64,000 bases of DNA from Pelagibacterium limicola (GTDB lineage Bacteria; Pseudomonadota; Alphaproteobacteria; Rhizobiales; Devosiaceae), in the NCBI RefSeq assembly GCF_015694405.1, contig NZ_JADQDB010000002.1, forward strand, positions 372,001-436,000, read 5' to 3'. The position numbers and the translations under genes are program-made. Below, in pieces: positions 26,820 through 34,282 of this stretch. Each line of letters begins with the position of its first letter. Position 1 is the first letter of the stretch. Below the pieces are notes generated by a model, which did no database searches, had not been told where the DNA came from, and saw only the letters and a program-made list of their open reading frames with translations.

Positions 26820-27428
26820 CTACCCCCGCACCTCGGTAGCGGTGAACGATATCGATCCACGCCCGGTGCGCGGGTCGGCAGGGGCCGAGAGCGAGCCGGG
26901 ATCGACCGTCATCAGGCACCAGGGCTTGTTGATGACCACGGCCTGCCCTGTCGCCGTCCCGGGCCAGAGGTGCGGCTCTATGGTGAAAAGCGCCGTCGGG
27001 TCGCCAGAGGCAGCCTCGAGCACGCGATAGAGCCCTGAACCTATGCGCACCATATCGCCGATCGAGAGAGCGATGCCGGTGAGCCCGGACAGGCGCACGG
27101 TCTTGTTGTCATCCCCGATCGTGTGCAGCGTGCCCGCCGGCAAAGAGCCGGTTCCGGAATGGGCGATCGGGCGGCAGCGGCTCGGCTGCCATGCCGTGAA
27201 CGCCATCTGGCTCACCATTGCGTGCTCGATCCGCGCCCGCCAGTGGTCCAGCGCATTGGCGCGCAAGGGGCGCGACACCCACGCCGCCCGCCAGATCGGC
27301 TGCCCCAGATCCTTGACCCGCGTGCGTCCGCTGGCATGGCGCGATTGCTCCTGCCTCGCCACGAGGTTGAAGGAGACGGCCCAGCCCGGGAAACCGGTCA
27401 GCAGGTCGAGCGGTTCGGTGAGCGCCAT
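26820..27428 (-). CDS. Phage tail protein downstream of tape measure
   Basis: A 202-residue protein that immediately follows the tape measure gene. It contains RPLRANALDHWRARIEHAMV, DNKTVRLSGLTGIALSIGDM and a C-terminal ISFTATEVRG. It is probably a distal-tail component that starts the tip; no motif allows a closer call. No signal peptide or membrane segment. Adjacent stop and start codons show coupling with its neighbours. Confidence 0.65.
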   Translation of the reverse strand: MALTEPLDLLTGFPGWAVSFNLVARQEQSRHASGRTRVKDLGQPIWRAAWVSRPLRANALDHWRARIEHAMVSQMAFTAWQPSRCRPIAHSGTGSLPAGTLHTIGDDNKTVRLSGLTGIALSIGDMVRIGSGLYRVLEAASGDPTALFTIEPHLWPGTATGQAVVINKPWCLMTVDPGSLSAPADPRTGRGSISFTATEVRG

Positions 27429-29432
27429 TTACTTCCACGTCCTCCCACGCCCTGAGACGATCTTCTTGACCCGGCCCTCGAACTCGACCTGATTGCGCTG
27501 CAACACCTGCTCGATCCGGGCAACCGCCGCAACGTCGGCCCCCCGCGCGTCGATCTGGGGGGCATAGGTTACGCTCACCCCGCCGCCCGGCGCAGGCGCT
27601 GGCAGGGCGGGCAAGGCCAACCCGCCACCGACGAGTCCGCCCTCGGCATAGCCCTTGAGCGAGCGGTGCAGCGCATCGAGATTACCAACCCCGGCCTTCT
27701 GCGTGGCCTCTTTCGAGAACACATACTCGCCCTTGTGGACGATGCCTGCGGGCTGGTGCTTGCTGCCCCGGCCGGTGTAACCCCCGCCCGCGAAGCCGAA
27801 CAGCTTGCCGAGCAGCCCGAAATCGGTGCCGCCTGTGCCGAACAGGCTGTTGAGGCCGAGCGTGAGCAAATGGTTGCCGACCTGTTCGAGCGCATTCCCC
27901 AGGGCCTCGGCCGCCGTCTTGCTCTCCTTGAGATCGTCGATGAACGAGCGCATCGCACTTTTGGAAACATCGCGCCATTCTTCCCAGAACTGCCGCTGCT
28001 TGTTTTGCTGCTCGGCAAGCTGCGCGCCTTCGCTGGCAGCGGCCGCGAGTGCCGCCGCCATCTCGTCAATGGCAGCCGACAGCGCCGGCGTGATCGTCAG
28101 GCCTTCCTTGTTCGCCGCGTTAAGCAGCTGCTGGCGCGCCCGCGCATATTCAATCGCATACCCGTAGTCGTTGACGAGCGGATTGACCTCGCGCAGCGCC
28201 GCGGACTCTGCCTTGATCATCTCGATCCGGTCGGAAATCGACTGCATCGCAGATGTGAAGGGCGAGGACTTGGACCCGCCGCCGCCAACCGGAACGATTT
28301 CCGTATCGGCAGCGTCAGGGATCATGGCGCGACGTGCCGCCGCTTCGCGAGCCGCGATTTGCGCGGTCAATTGCATGATGCGGTCGCGCAGACCCTGGTT
28401 CAGATCTACCCGCTGCTGATCAATGCCCGTAACCCAGTCCTCCTCTGGCCCTCTCGCCAGTTCGGCTAGATCGTCTGCCAGCTGTCGCCTCAACCCGTTC
28501 AAAGACATTTGGTCCATCGACCGGGTGGCATCGACCACGCTGTTGATCGCATTAGCGACTGCAGCGATCGCCTGAGCGGCCGCAATGACCACTGGTGCAA
28601 GATCGACAAAAGCCTGCTTGAGCTGGCTATCGATGACTTTTTGCGCCACACCGAGCTTGTTGTTCATCTCCTCGGAGCGGGCGATGATCTCCCGATCGAC
28701 GATCAGACCCATTTCCCGCGCGCGCCGCGTGAAGTCGTCCAGCCCGTCCGCCCCGTCCTTGAGGATGCGCACCATGTCGACGCCGGACTTCCCGAAAGCG
28801 GCCCGGGCGATGGTCGCTTTCTCCTCGGCCGTCGTTGCTTTGCGGATGGCATCTGCGACGAGCCGCAGGCGCTCCTCCTGGTTCGTCGCCAGCTGCAGCT
28901 GTTCGAGAAGGGACTTGTTCGTCTTGTCGAGAAAACTAGCAAGTTCGCCCTGGCCGTTGCGAAGCGCGCCCACGCGCACCGTGAATTGCTCGATAGCTCC
29001 GTCCAGCCCGTCCACGCCCTCTTCCAGCGCAGCAAACCCGAGCGATTGGTAAAGGTCGGTGGAGAGCCCAGCCGTCCGTGCCGTTTTCCCCAGCTTGTCG
29101 AATTCGGCAATGGCTTCACGCGCGATCCCCAGCATCTTGCCGAAGGCAAAAGTCGTGGCGCCGGCGCCGATAACGAGAGCGCCCATCGCAACGTTCGTGC
29201 GACCAAAGATCGATGCCGTCGAACTGAACCGGCTGGCAATGCCGCCAAGGGGCCCGTGCATCACCGCAATCGATGAGGCGACGTTCCGGAACGACGTGGC
29301 GAGCCGCCTGTTCCCGGCGAGCATTTGCCGCTCCATGTTACGGGTCAGGCCCATCGCCCGGTTGACGCCGTTCTGGAGTCCGGTAATCTTGGCGTCCATC
29401 TGGACAACAAGGCGCTCGATATCTGTTGCCAC
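27429..29432 (-). CDS. Tail tape measure protein
   Basis: A 667-residue protein that sets tail length. It starts at a GTG (29432) with GAGGTGA upstream. N-terminal coiled-coil region (VVQMDAKITGLQNGVNRAMG), a hydrophobic stretch (VAMGALVIGAGATTFAFG, about 82-99), a long helical middle, a Gly-rich part (GFAGGGYTGRG) and a conserved HKGEYVFSKEAT motif near 605, all typical for siphoviral tape measures in Alphaproteobacteria. At about 1.5 angstrom per residue this implies a tail near 100 nm. The gene directly upstream is on the opposite strand. Confidence 0.93.
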   Translation of the reverse strand: MATDIERLVVQMDAKITGLQNGVNRAMGLTRNMERQMLAGNRRLATSFRNVASSIAVMHGPLGGIASRFSSTASIFGRTNVAMGALVIGAGATTFAFGKMLGIAREAIAEFDKLGKTARTAGLSTDLYQSLGFAALEEGVDGLDGAIEQFTVRVGALRNGQGELASFLDKTNKSLLEQLQLATNQEERLRLVADAIRKATTAEEKATIARAAFGKSGVDMVRILKDGADGLDDFTRRAREMGLIVDREIIARSEEMNNKLGVAQKVIDSQLKQAFVDLAPVVIAAAQAIAAVANAINSVVDATRSMDQMSLNGLRRQLADDLAELARGPEEDWVTGIDQQRVDLNQGLRDRIMQLTAQIAAREAAARRAMIPDAADTEIVPVGGGGSKSSPFTSAMQSISDRIEMIKAESAALREVNPLVNDYGYAIEYARARQQLLNAANKEGLTITPALSAAIDEMAAALAAAASEGAQLAEQQNKQRQFWEEWRDVSKSAMRSFIDDLKESKTAAEALGNALEQVGNHLLTLGLNSLFGTGGTDFGLLGKLFGFAGGGYTGRGSKHQPAGIVHKGEYVFSKEATQKAGVGNLDALHRSLKGYAEGGLVGGGLALPALPAPAPGGGVSVTYAPQIDARGADVAAVARIEQVLQRNQVEFEGRVKKIVSGRGRTWK

Positions 29433-29455
29433 AAGTCACCTCGGGAGGACTGGAT

Positions 29456-29791
29456 GTGAAACACTGGTTGGCAGGGTTGGCAATTATCGCAGTGTTGGGA
29501 TCGGGCGTTGCGTCCGCTCAGAGTTTTGATGTTCAGTTTGTAAAATTCAGAACTGAAACCATCGACCGGCATCAGTTCCACAAAGCAATGGCACAAGCGA
29601 CAAACCTAACCGGCCAGACACTGACGCTATATGCCGGTTGCACTATGTTCGGCAGTGACGGGGCACCTCTCGGCCAAACGAGCTTTGTCTTTTTCAATGT
29701 CCAGCCCGGCGCGACCGCCTACTACGAGACCGGAGTTCATTCATATGCGGGTGTCAAATCGGTATCGTGCCGCGAAACAATGGCCCACTAA
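29456..29791 (+). CDS. Secreted moron-like protein, antisense inside the late operon
   Basis: A 111-residue protein with a signal peptide (HWLAGLAIIAVLGSGVASA, then QS). The mature part is a beta-sandwich-like domain with ATNLTGQTLTLYAGC and NVQPGATAYYETG, similar to FxLYD/Ig-like folds, and two cysteines that could pair. It starts with GTG at 29456 after GGGAGGA. Every surrounding gene is on the other strand: it diverges from the tape measure (23-bp gap) and its 3' end overlaps the tail chaperone stop by 4 bp. Late transcription crosses it in antisense, so it is most likely expressed from the prophage state. Function unknown. Confidence 0.72.
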   Translation: MKHWLAGLAIIAVLGSGVASAQSFDVQFVKFRTETIDRHQFHKAMAQATNLTGQTLTLYAGCTMFGSDGAPLGQTSFVFFNVQPGATAYYETGVHSYAGVKSVSCRETMAH

Positions 29792-30021
29792 GCCCTGAAC
29801 TGAACCCTGCCCTTCGGCACCGGGCGTGACGCATCCCACCAATAGGTTTGTGTTTCAAGCCAGCGCGGACCCGCGCCGTCGCTGCTCAGCCAGTCGAACA
29901 ACTCGTCCTTCTGGCTTTCCGAGAGCCTGTTGCCGCTGCCATTCGCCTGCACATAGCCATTGTACGCGGCCATGAACTGCCAGAGGCTCATTGTCTCGAC
30001 CTGCTGCGGCGAGAACCCCAT
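29788..30021 (-). CDS. Tail assembly chaperone, second frame (GTA gp10.1 / lambda T-like)
   Basis: The standalone frame from ATG 30021 gives 77 residues (MGFSPQQVETMSLWQFMAAY, then a C-terminal WLETQTYWWDAS part), matching the small chaperone following gp10 in Rhodobacter-type GTAs. The same frame stays open upstream to 30294 and is in the -1 register relative to the previous chaperone gene. It may therefore be made as a fusion by frameshifting rather than from its own, poorly served start. Chaperones of this kind coat the tape measure during tail assembly. Confidence 0.7.
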   Translation of the reverse strand: MGFSPQQVETMSLWQFMAAYNGYVQANGSGNRLSESQKDELFDWLSSDGAGPRWLETQTYWWDASRPVPKGRVQFRA

Positions 30022-30047
30022 CACGGCACCGACGCCATAGACGCCCG

Positions 30048-30434
30048 CTATTCGGAATTTTCCGTCGGGGAGGTCGTCGAGGCGTCCGTCGTCGCCTCCC
30101 CCACGGCTTCCCCCGGGTCTTCGTCCGCGGGCCCGTGCAGCGCTACACCCAGAATGCCGCGGGCGAGCATGAGGTTTTCCAGTGGCGGCCGGCTTTCGAC
30201 ATAGTCCCGCACCAGGCGCAGTGCCTTGGCAGGCTCCGTGCCCCCGCCGATCAGCGCCAGCCGGATCGTGTGGCTGATATCCCCGAGCCGCCATTGGCCG
30301 TTGCCGAGCCTCTCGTAAACCACGAACGGCCCTGCATCAGTCGCCTCCTGCAGCTTGATGAGTTCGCCCCACCGGAGCGCGAAGACGTAATCGCCATCGG
30401 CCCAATCGAGCGTTATTTCGGCAGACCGCGTCAT
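30048..30434 (-). CDS. Tail assembly chaperone (GTA gp10 / lambda G-like)
   Basis: A 128-residue protein of the phage tail chaperone type found next to the tube gene in GTA-like tails: SAEITLDWADGDYVFALRWG opening, ELIKLQEATDAGP, and LRLVRDYVESRPPLENLMLA. Its acidic, low-complexity C-terminus (about 105-128) is a usual feature of lambda G-like proteins, which end just after the slip site. The ATG at 30434 overlaps the tube gene's stop by one base. A perfect -1 slippery heptamer lies at codons 107-108. Confidence 0.75.
   Translation of the reverse strand: MTRSAEITLDWADGDYVFALRWGELIKLQEATDAGPFVVYERLGNGQWRLGDISHTIRLALIGGGTEPAKALRLVRDYVESRPPLENLMLARGILGVALHGPADEDPGEAVGEATTDASTTSPTENSE
30111..30117 (-). 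promoter_or_regulatory. Candidate -1 ribosomal frameshift site C CCG GGG
   Basis: On the minus strand the chaperone frame reads GAC CCG GGG GAA, which contains the X-XXY-YYZ heptamer CCCGGGG. Slipping back one base enters the frame of the downstream chaperone without meeting a stop and would yield a product of about 216 residues. Lambda-like phages conserve such a shift at this gene pair. The heptamer type is not among the best-studied ones, so the site is a candidate. Confidence 0.5.
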
Positions 30435-30883
30435 CAGGTGTCCGCATTCACGACGCGGACCATCTCGCCGTCCGACGACATCTCCACATTGTTGGTCACC
30501 CGGCCCTGCGGGGTCGGGTGACCCATCGTCAGCGTGGCCACCTGCATGAACCCCGTCCACACGATCGTCTTGGCCGGAAACTCGATTTCCACCTTGGCGG
30601 GCACCGAGTCGGTGCTTTCCCATGCATCGAGCCAGGTCTCGACCGATTGCGCCGCCAAAACGCCTTCGCCGCTGATCGTCATGGAAAGGCTGGTTGCGTC
30701 GCGGCCGAGCCATGGCACCTTGTCTGGATCGTCGCAGTCGGGCAGCGCGATGTCTTCGAGCCCCTTGGTGAGCGTCAGCGACTTGGAAAGAAAGCCGCAC
30801 GGCGCTTCGTAGACGATAGGGTCGGCATCATTGCCGAGCAGGACGCGGAAGCGCCCGCCCTTTGTGGTTTCGGGTTGAGCCAT
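30434..30883 (-). CDS. Major tail tube protein
   Basis: A 149-residue protein in the tube position, upstream of the chaperones and tape measure. It reads as the lambda V / phage_tail_2-like fold: GGRFRVLLGNDADPIVYEAP, TKGLEDIALPDCDDPDKVPW and a C-terminal TPQGRVTNNVEMSSDGEM. Tube proteins polymerise around the tape measure. The ATG at 30883 follows GGAGG by five bases, better than the ATG 12 bases earlier. A terminator hairpin lies immediately upstream, so the gene probably begins its own transcription unit or is protected by antitermination. Confidence 0.85.
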   Translation of the reverse strand: MAQPETTKGGRFRVLLGNDADPIVYEAPCGFLSKSLTLTKGLEDIALPDCDDPDKVPWLGRDATSLSMTISGEGVLAAQSVETWLDAWESTDSVPAKVEIEFPAKTIVWTGFMQVATLTMGHPTPQGRVTNNVEMSSDGEMVRVVNADT

Positions 30884-30895
30884 ATCGGCCTCCAT

Positions 30896-30917
30896 AAAAA
30901 AGCCGCCCGAAGGCGGC
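30896..30917 (-). terminator. Intrinsic terminator between neck genes and tail tube
   Basis: On the minus strand GCCGCC-TTCG-GGCGGC followed by six T residues (30901-30896). It lies between the tail-completion gene (stop 30935) and the tube gene (start 30883). Confidence 0.87.
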
Positions 30918-30934
30918 AGGGTGAAAAAGAAGTG

Positions 30935-31378
30935 TCAGGTGTCCGGATGGTCCGGATCGCGCTCTTCGACCAATGCGGTGAACTGCATCACCCCGTGATT
31001 GGTGATCCCGTCTGGATCACGGAACACGCGCTGCAGCGTCATCTCCAGCGTGACAAGGGCATTGGTCGTCAGCGCCAGTTCCGCATTGTGCAGCACGTTT
31101 TTGACCGCGCGGCATATCTTCCGGCATTCGACCGAGCTGTGGGCCTGGTCCGCCCCGGCCGACCAGATGTCGAGCTGGAAGGTGATCTCCTGCCCCGGGA
31201 TGCATTCGGCGTCTTCCGGTATGCCGAATGTCGGCCCCAAAGAGATGTAAGGCATCTCCGCTTCGTCGCCCTGCGGCGGCGGATCGTAGAACCGCTCGCC
31301 AATGAGGCCCGCCACCAGAGGATCCGCGAGAAGGGCAGCACGGGCGGCGAAAATCAGATCGTAATCAGGCGCGTCCAT
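30935..31378 (-). CDS. DUF3168 family tail completion/terminator protein
   Basis: A 147-residue protein of the family that caps the head-proximal end of the tail. Typical features are the opening helix (DYDLIFAARAALLADPLVAG), RFYDPPPQGDEAEMPYISLG, and the FQLDIWSAGADQAHS strand with the following RKICRAVKNVL helix. It sits between the neck genes and the tube gene, where this family always occurs. No catalytic activity is expected. Confidence 0.88.
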   Translation of the reverse strand: MDAPDYDLIFAARAALLADPLVAGLIGERFYDPPPQGDEAEMPYISLGPTFGIPEDAECIPGQEITFQLDIWSAGADQAHSSVECRKICRAVKNVLHNAELALTTNALVTLEMTLQRVFRDPDGITNHGVMQFTALVEERDPDHPDT

Positions 31379-31816
31379 CTACCGTTCTCCAGAGGCCTGA
31401 GCGGCGATGCGTCTGGCCGCCTTGTTGGTCGCGCGTGTGATCCGCCCCCGCATCCGCTTTTTGTTGGCCCGGTAGCTCGGAAAGAAATACGGCCGCGCGC
31501 GCATCTTTTTCGTGCCGAACTCGACCCATCGGGCCCAGAATGCCTTGCTGTTGCCCGCGTAGATCGTGATCCTCAGGTTCCCTTTCCCTCGGCCGCCACG
31601 CACCTCGCCCAGCGTCATCGCGCCCTCCGGCGCATTGCCCCATGTCCACCCGATAGAATCTCGGAGATCGCCTTCGTCGACAGGCACCAGGCGCCTGGCC
31701 ATGTTCACGATCTCTTGCGCCGACTTCTCCATTTCCCGGCGAAGCTCTTTGGCCACATCTTCGGTAAACCGCGAAAGCTTACGATTGAGCCGCTGGATTG
31801 CGCGAGGATCGAGCAT
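31379..31816 (-). CDS. HK97 gp10-like neck protein
   Basis: A 145-residue basic protein of the HK97-gp10/putative tail-component family, with NMARRLVPVDEGDLRDSIGW, KAFWARWVEFGTKKMRARPY and FFPSYRANKKRMRG. These proteins help join head and tail. The ATG at 31816 overlaps the previous stop by one base (TAATG), supporting this start over one 39 bases upstream. Order connector, closure, gp10, DUF3168 is the standard one. Confidence 0.87.
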   Translation of the reverse strand: MLDPRAIQRLNRKLSRFTEDVAKELRREMEKSAQEIVNMARRLVPVDEGDLRDSIGWTWGNAPEGAMTLGEVRGGRGKGNLRITIYAGNSKAFWARWVEFGTKKMRARPYFFPSYRANKKRMRGRITRATNKAARRIAAQASGER

Positions 31817-32187
31817 TATGACACGCCCCCATGATTGACGATCATCTCGAGCCATGCCCGCCTGCCGTCAGGGTCGGCCGGGGGTGCCGTGATCGCGAAA
31901 ACACGCTTCGGATCACGAGCGTCGACAGCGCGCCAAGCGGCTGTGATCTGCCGTGTCTGGCTCGACTGGCGCACCGTCAGCACATAGGGCTGCTGCCCCT
32001 GCAGTCGCGCCGCCATCACCGTTTCGGTCCCGCGCATCGGCGCAAGGCCGACCCAAACGGTGAATTGATCTTCCCAGTCCCCGGCCCCAGGCTGCACTTT
32101 GCCCCAACCGTCGTCAGCATCACCGCGTTTCTGGAAGGTGACCCGCGCCCGGGTCGCCCCGGCACGCCTGTTATTGCCGCTCGCCAT
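31816..32187 (-). CDS. Head closure / head-tail adaptor protein
   Basis: A 123-residue protein of the SPP1 gp16-like adaptor family: RARVTFQKRGDADDGWGKVQ, WEDQFTVWVGLAPMRGTETV, QPYVLTVRQSSQTRQITAAW and a final WLEMIVNHGGVS. It seals the connector after DNA packaging. It overlaps the 62-residue gene upstream by 17 bp. Family pattern is clear although sequence conservation in this group is always low. Confidence 0.85.
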   Translation of the reverse strand: MASGNNRRAGATRARVTFQKRGDADDGWGKVQPGAGDWEDQFTVWVGLAPMRGTETVMAARLQGQQPYVLTVRQSSQTRQITAAWRAVDARDPKRVFAITAPPADPDGRRAWLEMIVNHGGVS

Positions 32188-32359
32188 CGGACGTCTCCGC
32201 CTCCGGCCCGGGCTTGCGCACCATCACCCCACGCCCCAGCGCCTCGGCGCGGGCCGCGCAGGCCGTAGTCACCAGCAATGTCCGTCCCGCCCTGTAGGCG
32301 ATGGTGACGCCCGGCCTGGGCTTGAAGTCGAAATCCTTGTCGAACCGGAACCAGGGCAT
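32171..32359 (-). CDS. Small phage structural-module protein, 62 residues
   Basis: Starts MPWFRFDKDFDFKPRPG and continues VTIAYRAGRTLLVTTACAA, a pattern common to a short conserved phage protein found between connector and closure genes in many alphaproteobacterial siphoviruses. Function unknown. The ATG at 32359 overlaps the connector stop (TGATG) and is preceded by AAGGGCGGG. The C-terminus is charged and probably flexible. Confidence 0.7.
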   Translation of the reverse strand: MPWFRFDKDFDFKPRPGVTIAYRAGRTLLVTTACAARAEALGRGVMVRKPGPEAETSDGERQ

Positions 32360-32961
32360 CAGAGACCCGCCCTTCTGTAGGGCGCCAGCAGCGCGGCGAC
32401 GCCAAGCGGCAGTTCCGTTGTGATGTTGCCCACGTTCACCGCCTCGCGGTTCGCCTCCCAATGCCCCAACAGCATCAGGATCGCCGTCTTGATCGCCTCG
32501 GGAACCGTGCTCTTGGGCTCATCGTCGCCCGTATTGGGATATCCCGCCTTGAACGTCACAGAGACGGCCGCGATCTCGGCAAGGTCGGTTGGCGCCGCAT
32601 AGTCCCGCTTGAAGCGGATATAAGCGCCCAGCATATCCGCCTTGAGCGCATAACCGCTCTGCGCCACTGTCGCCAGTTGCCCCGCGCGGTTGCGCCAGGT
32701 GATCGATGAAACCGATATCACCGGCCAGAGCGGCAGCCGCAGGCACGGCGCGAATTTGTCGAAGTCCTGCCGCCATTCCTGCTCGACCAGGCAGCGCCCG
32801 AGAATGCCGGTCCACCCGTCGAGATGCGCGACCGCCGCGCGGATCAGCCCGCCAATAAAGGCGTCTTCATCGCTGCCGTCGATGCGGAGCGCTACCTTGG
32901 CCTCTGCGATGGTAACAGGCAGGATGGCCGGCGGTGTGACGAGAACGGGTGGATAGGTCAT
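32359..32961 (-). CDS. Head-tail connector protein (gp6-like)
   Basis: A 200-residue adaptor that forms the ring under the portal. It carries TIAEAKVALRIDGSDEDAFI, ALVDGWTGILGR-type text (here VAHLDGWTGILGRCLVEQEW), FPLWPVISVSSITWR-like text (LPLWPVISVSSITWRNRAG) and VPEAIKTAILMLLGHWEANR, all hallmarks of the phage gp6/head-tail connector family. The ATG at 32961 overlaps the stop of the glycosyltransferase gene (ATGA), so the head-tail genes are coupled to it. Confidence 0.9.
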   Translation of the reverse strand: MTYPPVLVTPPAILPVTIAEAKVALRIDGSDEDAFIGGLIRAAVAHLDGWTGILGRCLVEQEWRQDFDKFAPCLRLPLWPVISVSSITWRNRAGQLATVAQSGYALKADMLGAYIRFKRDYAAPTDLAEIAAVSVTFKAGYPNTGDDEPKSTVPEAIKTAILMLLGHWEANREAVNVGNITTELPLGVAALLAPYRRAGL

Positions 32962-33695
32962 GCGGCCTGTCCATTCAAGCGTTCTTCGAGCGCGCTCCAC
33001 ACCCCGATCAGATTGCGCACGCCGGGCCGCGCCAGGTCCTCCCGGGAGCCATCGAACAACGCCCGCCTGAAGGCGCCCTTCACATGCACGATGCGCGTGG
33101 TAGCCGGATCGAAACCCTCCCACGCGCTCTCCTCGCAGTTCCAGATCGCGCAGGGGAGCTTTTCGATTTCGATTGTCCCGGCCATCTCGCCCTTGAGCAT
33201 GTGGCCGAACGCGGCCTGGTTGATGCCCCCATAGGTCCGCCGCCATGGCGCGTGCAGATTGTTGTCGAGCAGCATGCGCCGGTTGACCTCCGCCCACGCT
33301 GTAAAGAACGCCTTGACCGCGTCCGAGACCCGAACCGCGATAACCCCGGAATTGAAGGGAAAGCGCGATATCTTTGCCGTGTAGGCCAGATCGAACTTGG
33401 CGTCCCAGATCGCATCGAGGCTGTTGACGATGAAGGTGTCGGCATCGATCAGCAGAATGTGCTCGCCGGGCCGGGCCGCCTGGATGATCGCATTCCACTG
33501 TTCCATTTTCTGGGTATTGTCGATGTGCCCCCGATTGGCCTGGGCATGGGCGTTGAGCGCCTCGACCGGGACGTTGCTGATGGCGATGTCCCAGCCACTG
33601 CAATGCTCCCGCGCCGTCATCTCCAGCACCGCCGCAAGGCGCTGGAACATGGGTAGCTCACCGAACCACGGCGCCTCAAGTCTCGGGCGCCTCAT
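32958..33695 (-). CDS. Glycosyltransferase-like protein in the head operon
   Basis: A 245-residue protein with LLIDADTFIVNSLDAIWD, which holds a DxD-type metal-binding motif (DAD near residue 85), followed by NSGVIAVRVSDAVKAFFTAW and YGGINQAAFGHML. This resembles GT8-like or other GT-A retaining enzymes that use a nucleotide sugar. It lies between a methyltransferase and the connector gene and is coupled to both by 4-bp overlaps. A role in modifying a virion protein or a host surface glycan is inferred; the acceptor is unknown. Confidence 0.72.
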   Translation of the reverse strand: MRRPRLEAPWFGELPMFQRLAAVLEMTAREHCSGWDIAISNVPVEALNAHAQANRGHIDNTQKMEQWNAIIQAARPGEHILLIDADTFIVNSLDAIWDAKFDLAYTAKISRFPFNSGVIAVRVSDAVKAFFTAWAEVNRRMLLDNNLHAPWRRTYGGINQAAFGHMLKGEMAGTIEIEKLPCAIWNCEESAWEGFDPATTRIVHVKGAFRRALFDGSREDLARPGVRNLIGVWSALEERLNGQAA

Positions 33696-34216
33696 GCCGC
33701 ACCTCTGGTAATCCGGGCAATGTTGCCCCGCCCAGCCAGGATTTCGACGCCGTGTCCCATGGCCGCGAGCCGCGCCAGCGATGCCTGCTCGCCGTCGCGG
33801 CCGGCATCGTGCAGCAACACCACAGGCGCGCGCCGGATCGCGAACGCGAGCGTGTTAAAGCGGCTTAGCCCCTCCTGCCCCTCGTGTTCTACCCGGAAGC
33901 GATTGCCCGGCGGGCTGTCGACGAACGCCAGGTCGAACTTGGCCCGCGCCGAAAGCCCCTCGACGGTGACATTCGGCGCATTCTGGTAGAGGTGAACGCT
34001 CACGGCAGAATGCTCTGCAAAGCGCGAGCGGGCCTTGTCTAGCCAGCCGGCGTCATGCTCGCACGTGACGATCCGCTTCACCCCCGCCTCGATAAAGGCA
34101 AAGGTCGATCCGCCCGGCCCGAACTCGAGAACGCTGGCTGCCCCCTGCGCATGCGCGAGCAGGGTTGCATAGCAATCCTCTTTCAGACCGCCAGCGCGGC
34201 CCTGAAACATCTTCAT
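33692..34216 (-). CDS. Class I SAM-dependent methyltransferase-like protein in the head operon
   Basis: A 174-residue protein with motif I in VLEFGPGGSTFAFIEAG (about 28-44), an acidic residue after the next strand in TCEHDAGWLDKARSRF, and LAFVDSPPGNRF. This is the small FkbM/O-methyltransferase-like Rossmann layout. The ATG at 34216 has GGAGG five bases upstream. It follows the capsid gene after a hairpin and is coupled to the glycosyltransferase gene by ATGA, so both probably act in one modification. Substrate unknown. Confidence 0.72.
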   Translation of the reverse strand: MKMFQGRAGGLKEDCYATLLAHAQGAASVLEFGPGGSTFAFIEAGVKRIVTCEHDAGWLDKARSRFAEHSAVSVHLYQNAPNVTVEGLSARAKFDLAFVDSPPGNRFRVEHEGQEGLSRFNTLAFAIRRAPVVLLHDAGRDGEQASLARLAAMGHGVEILAGRGNIARITRGAA

Positions 34217-34240
34217 GGAAACCTCCATCGGCTCATGAAG

Positions 34241-34266
34241 AAAGCGGCCCACACTGGGGCCGCTTT
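34241..34266. terminator. Hairpin after the capsid gene
   Basis: Perfect 10-bp stem AAAGCGGCCC / GGGCCGCTTT with a 6-base loop, between the capsid stop and the methyltransferase start. Read on the minus strand it ends in TTTCTTC, a weak U-tract. It could reduce downstream expression or protect the capsid mRNA 3' end. Confidence 0.7.
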
Positions 34267-34282
34267 CCGTGATCAACCGATC

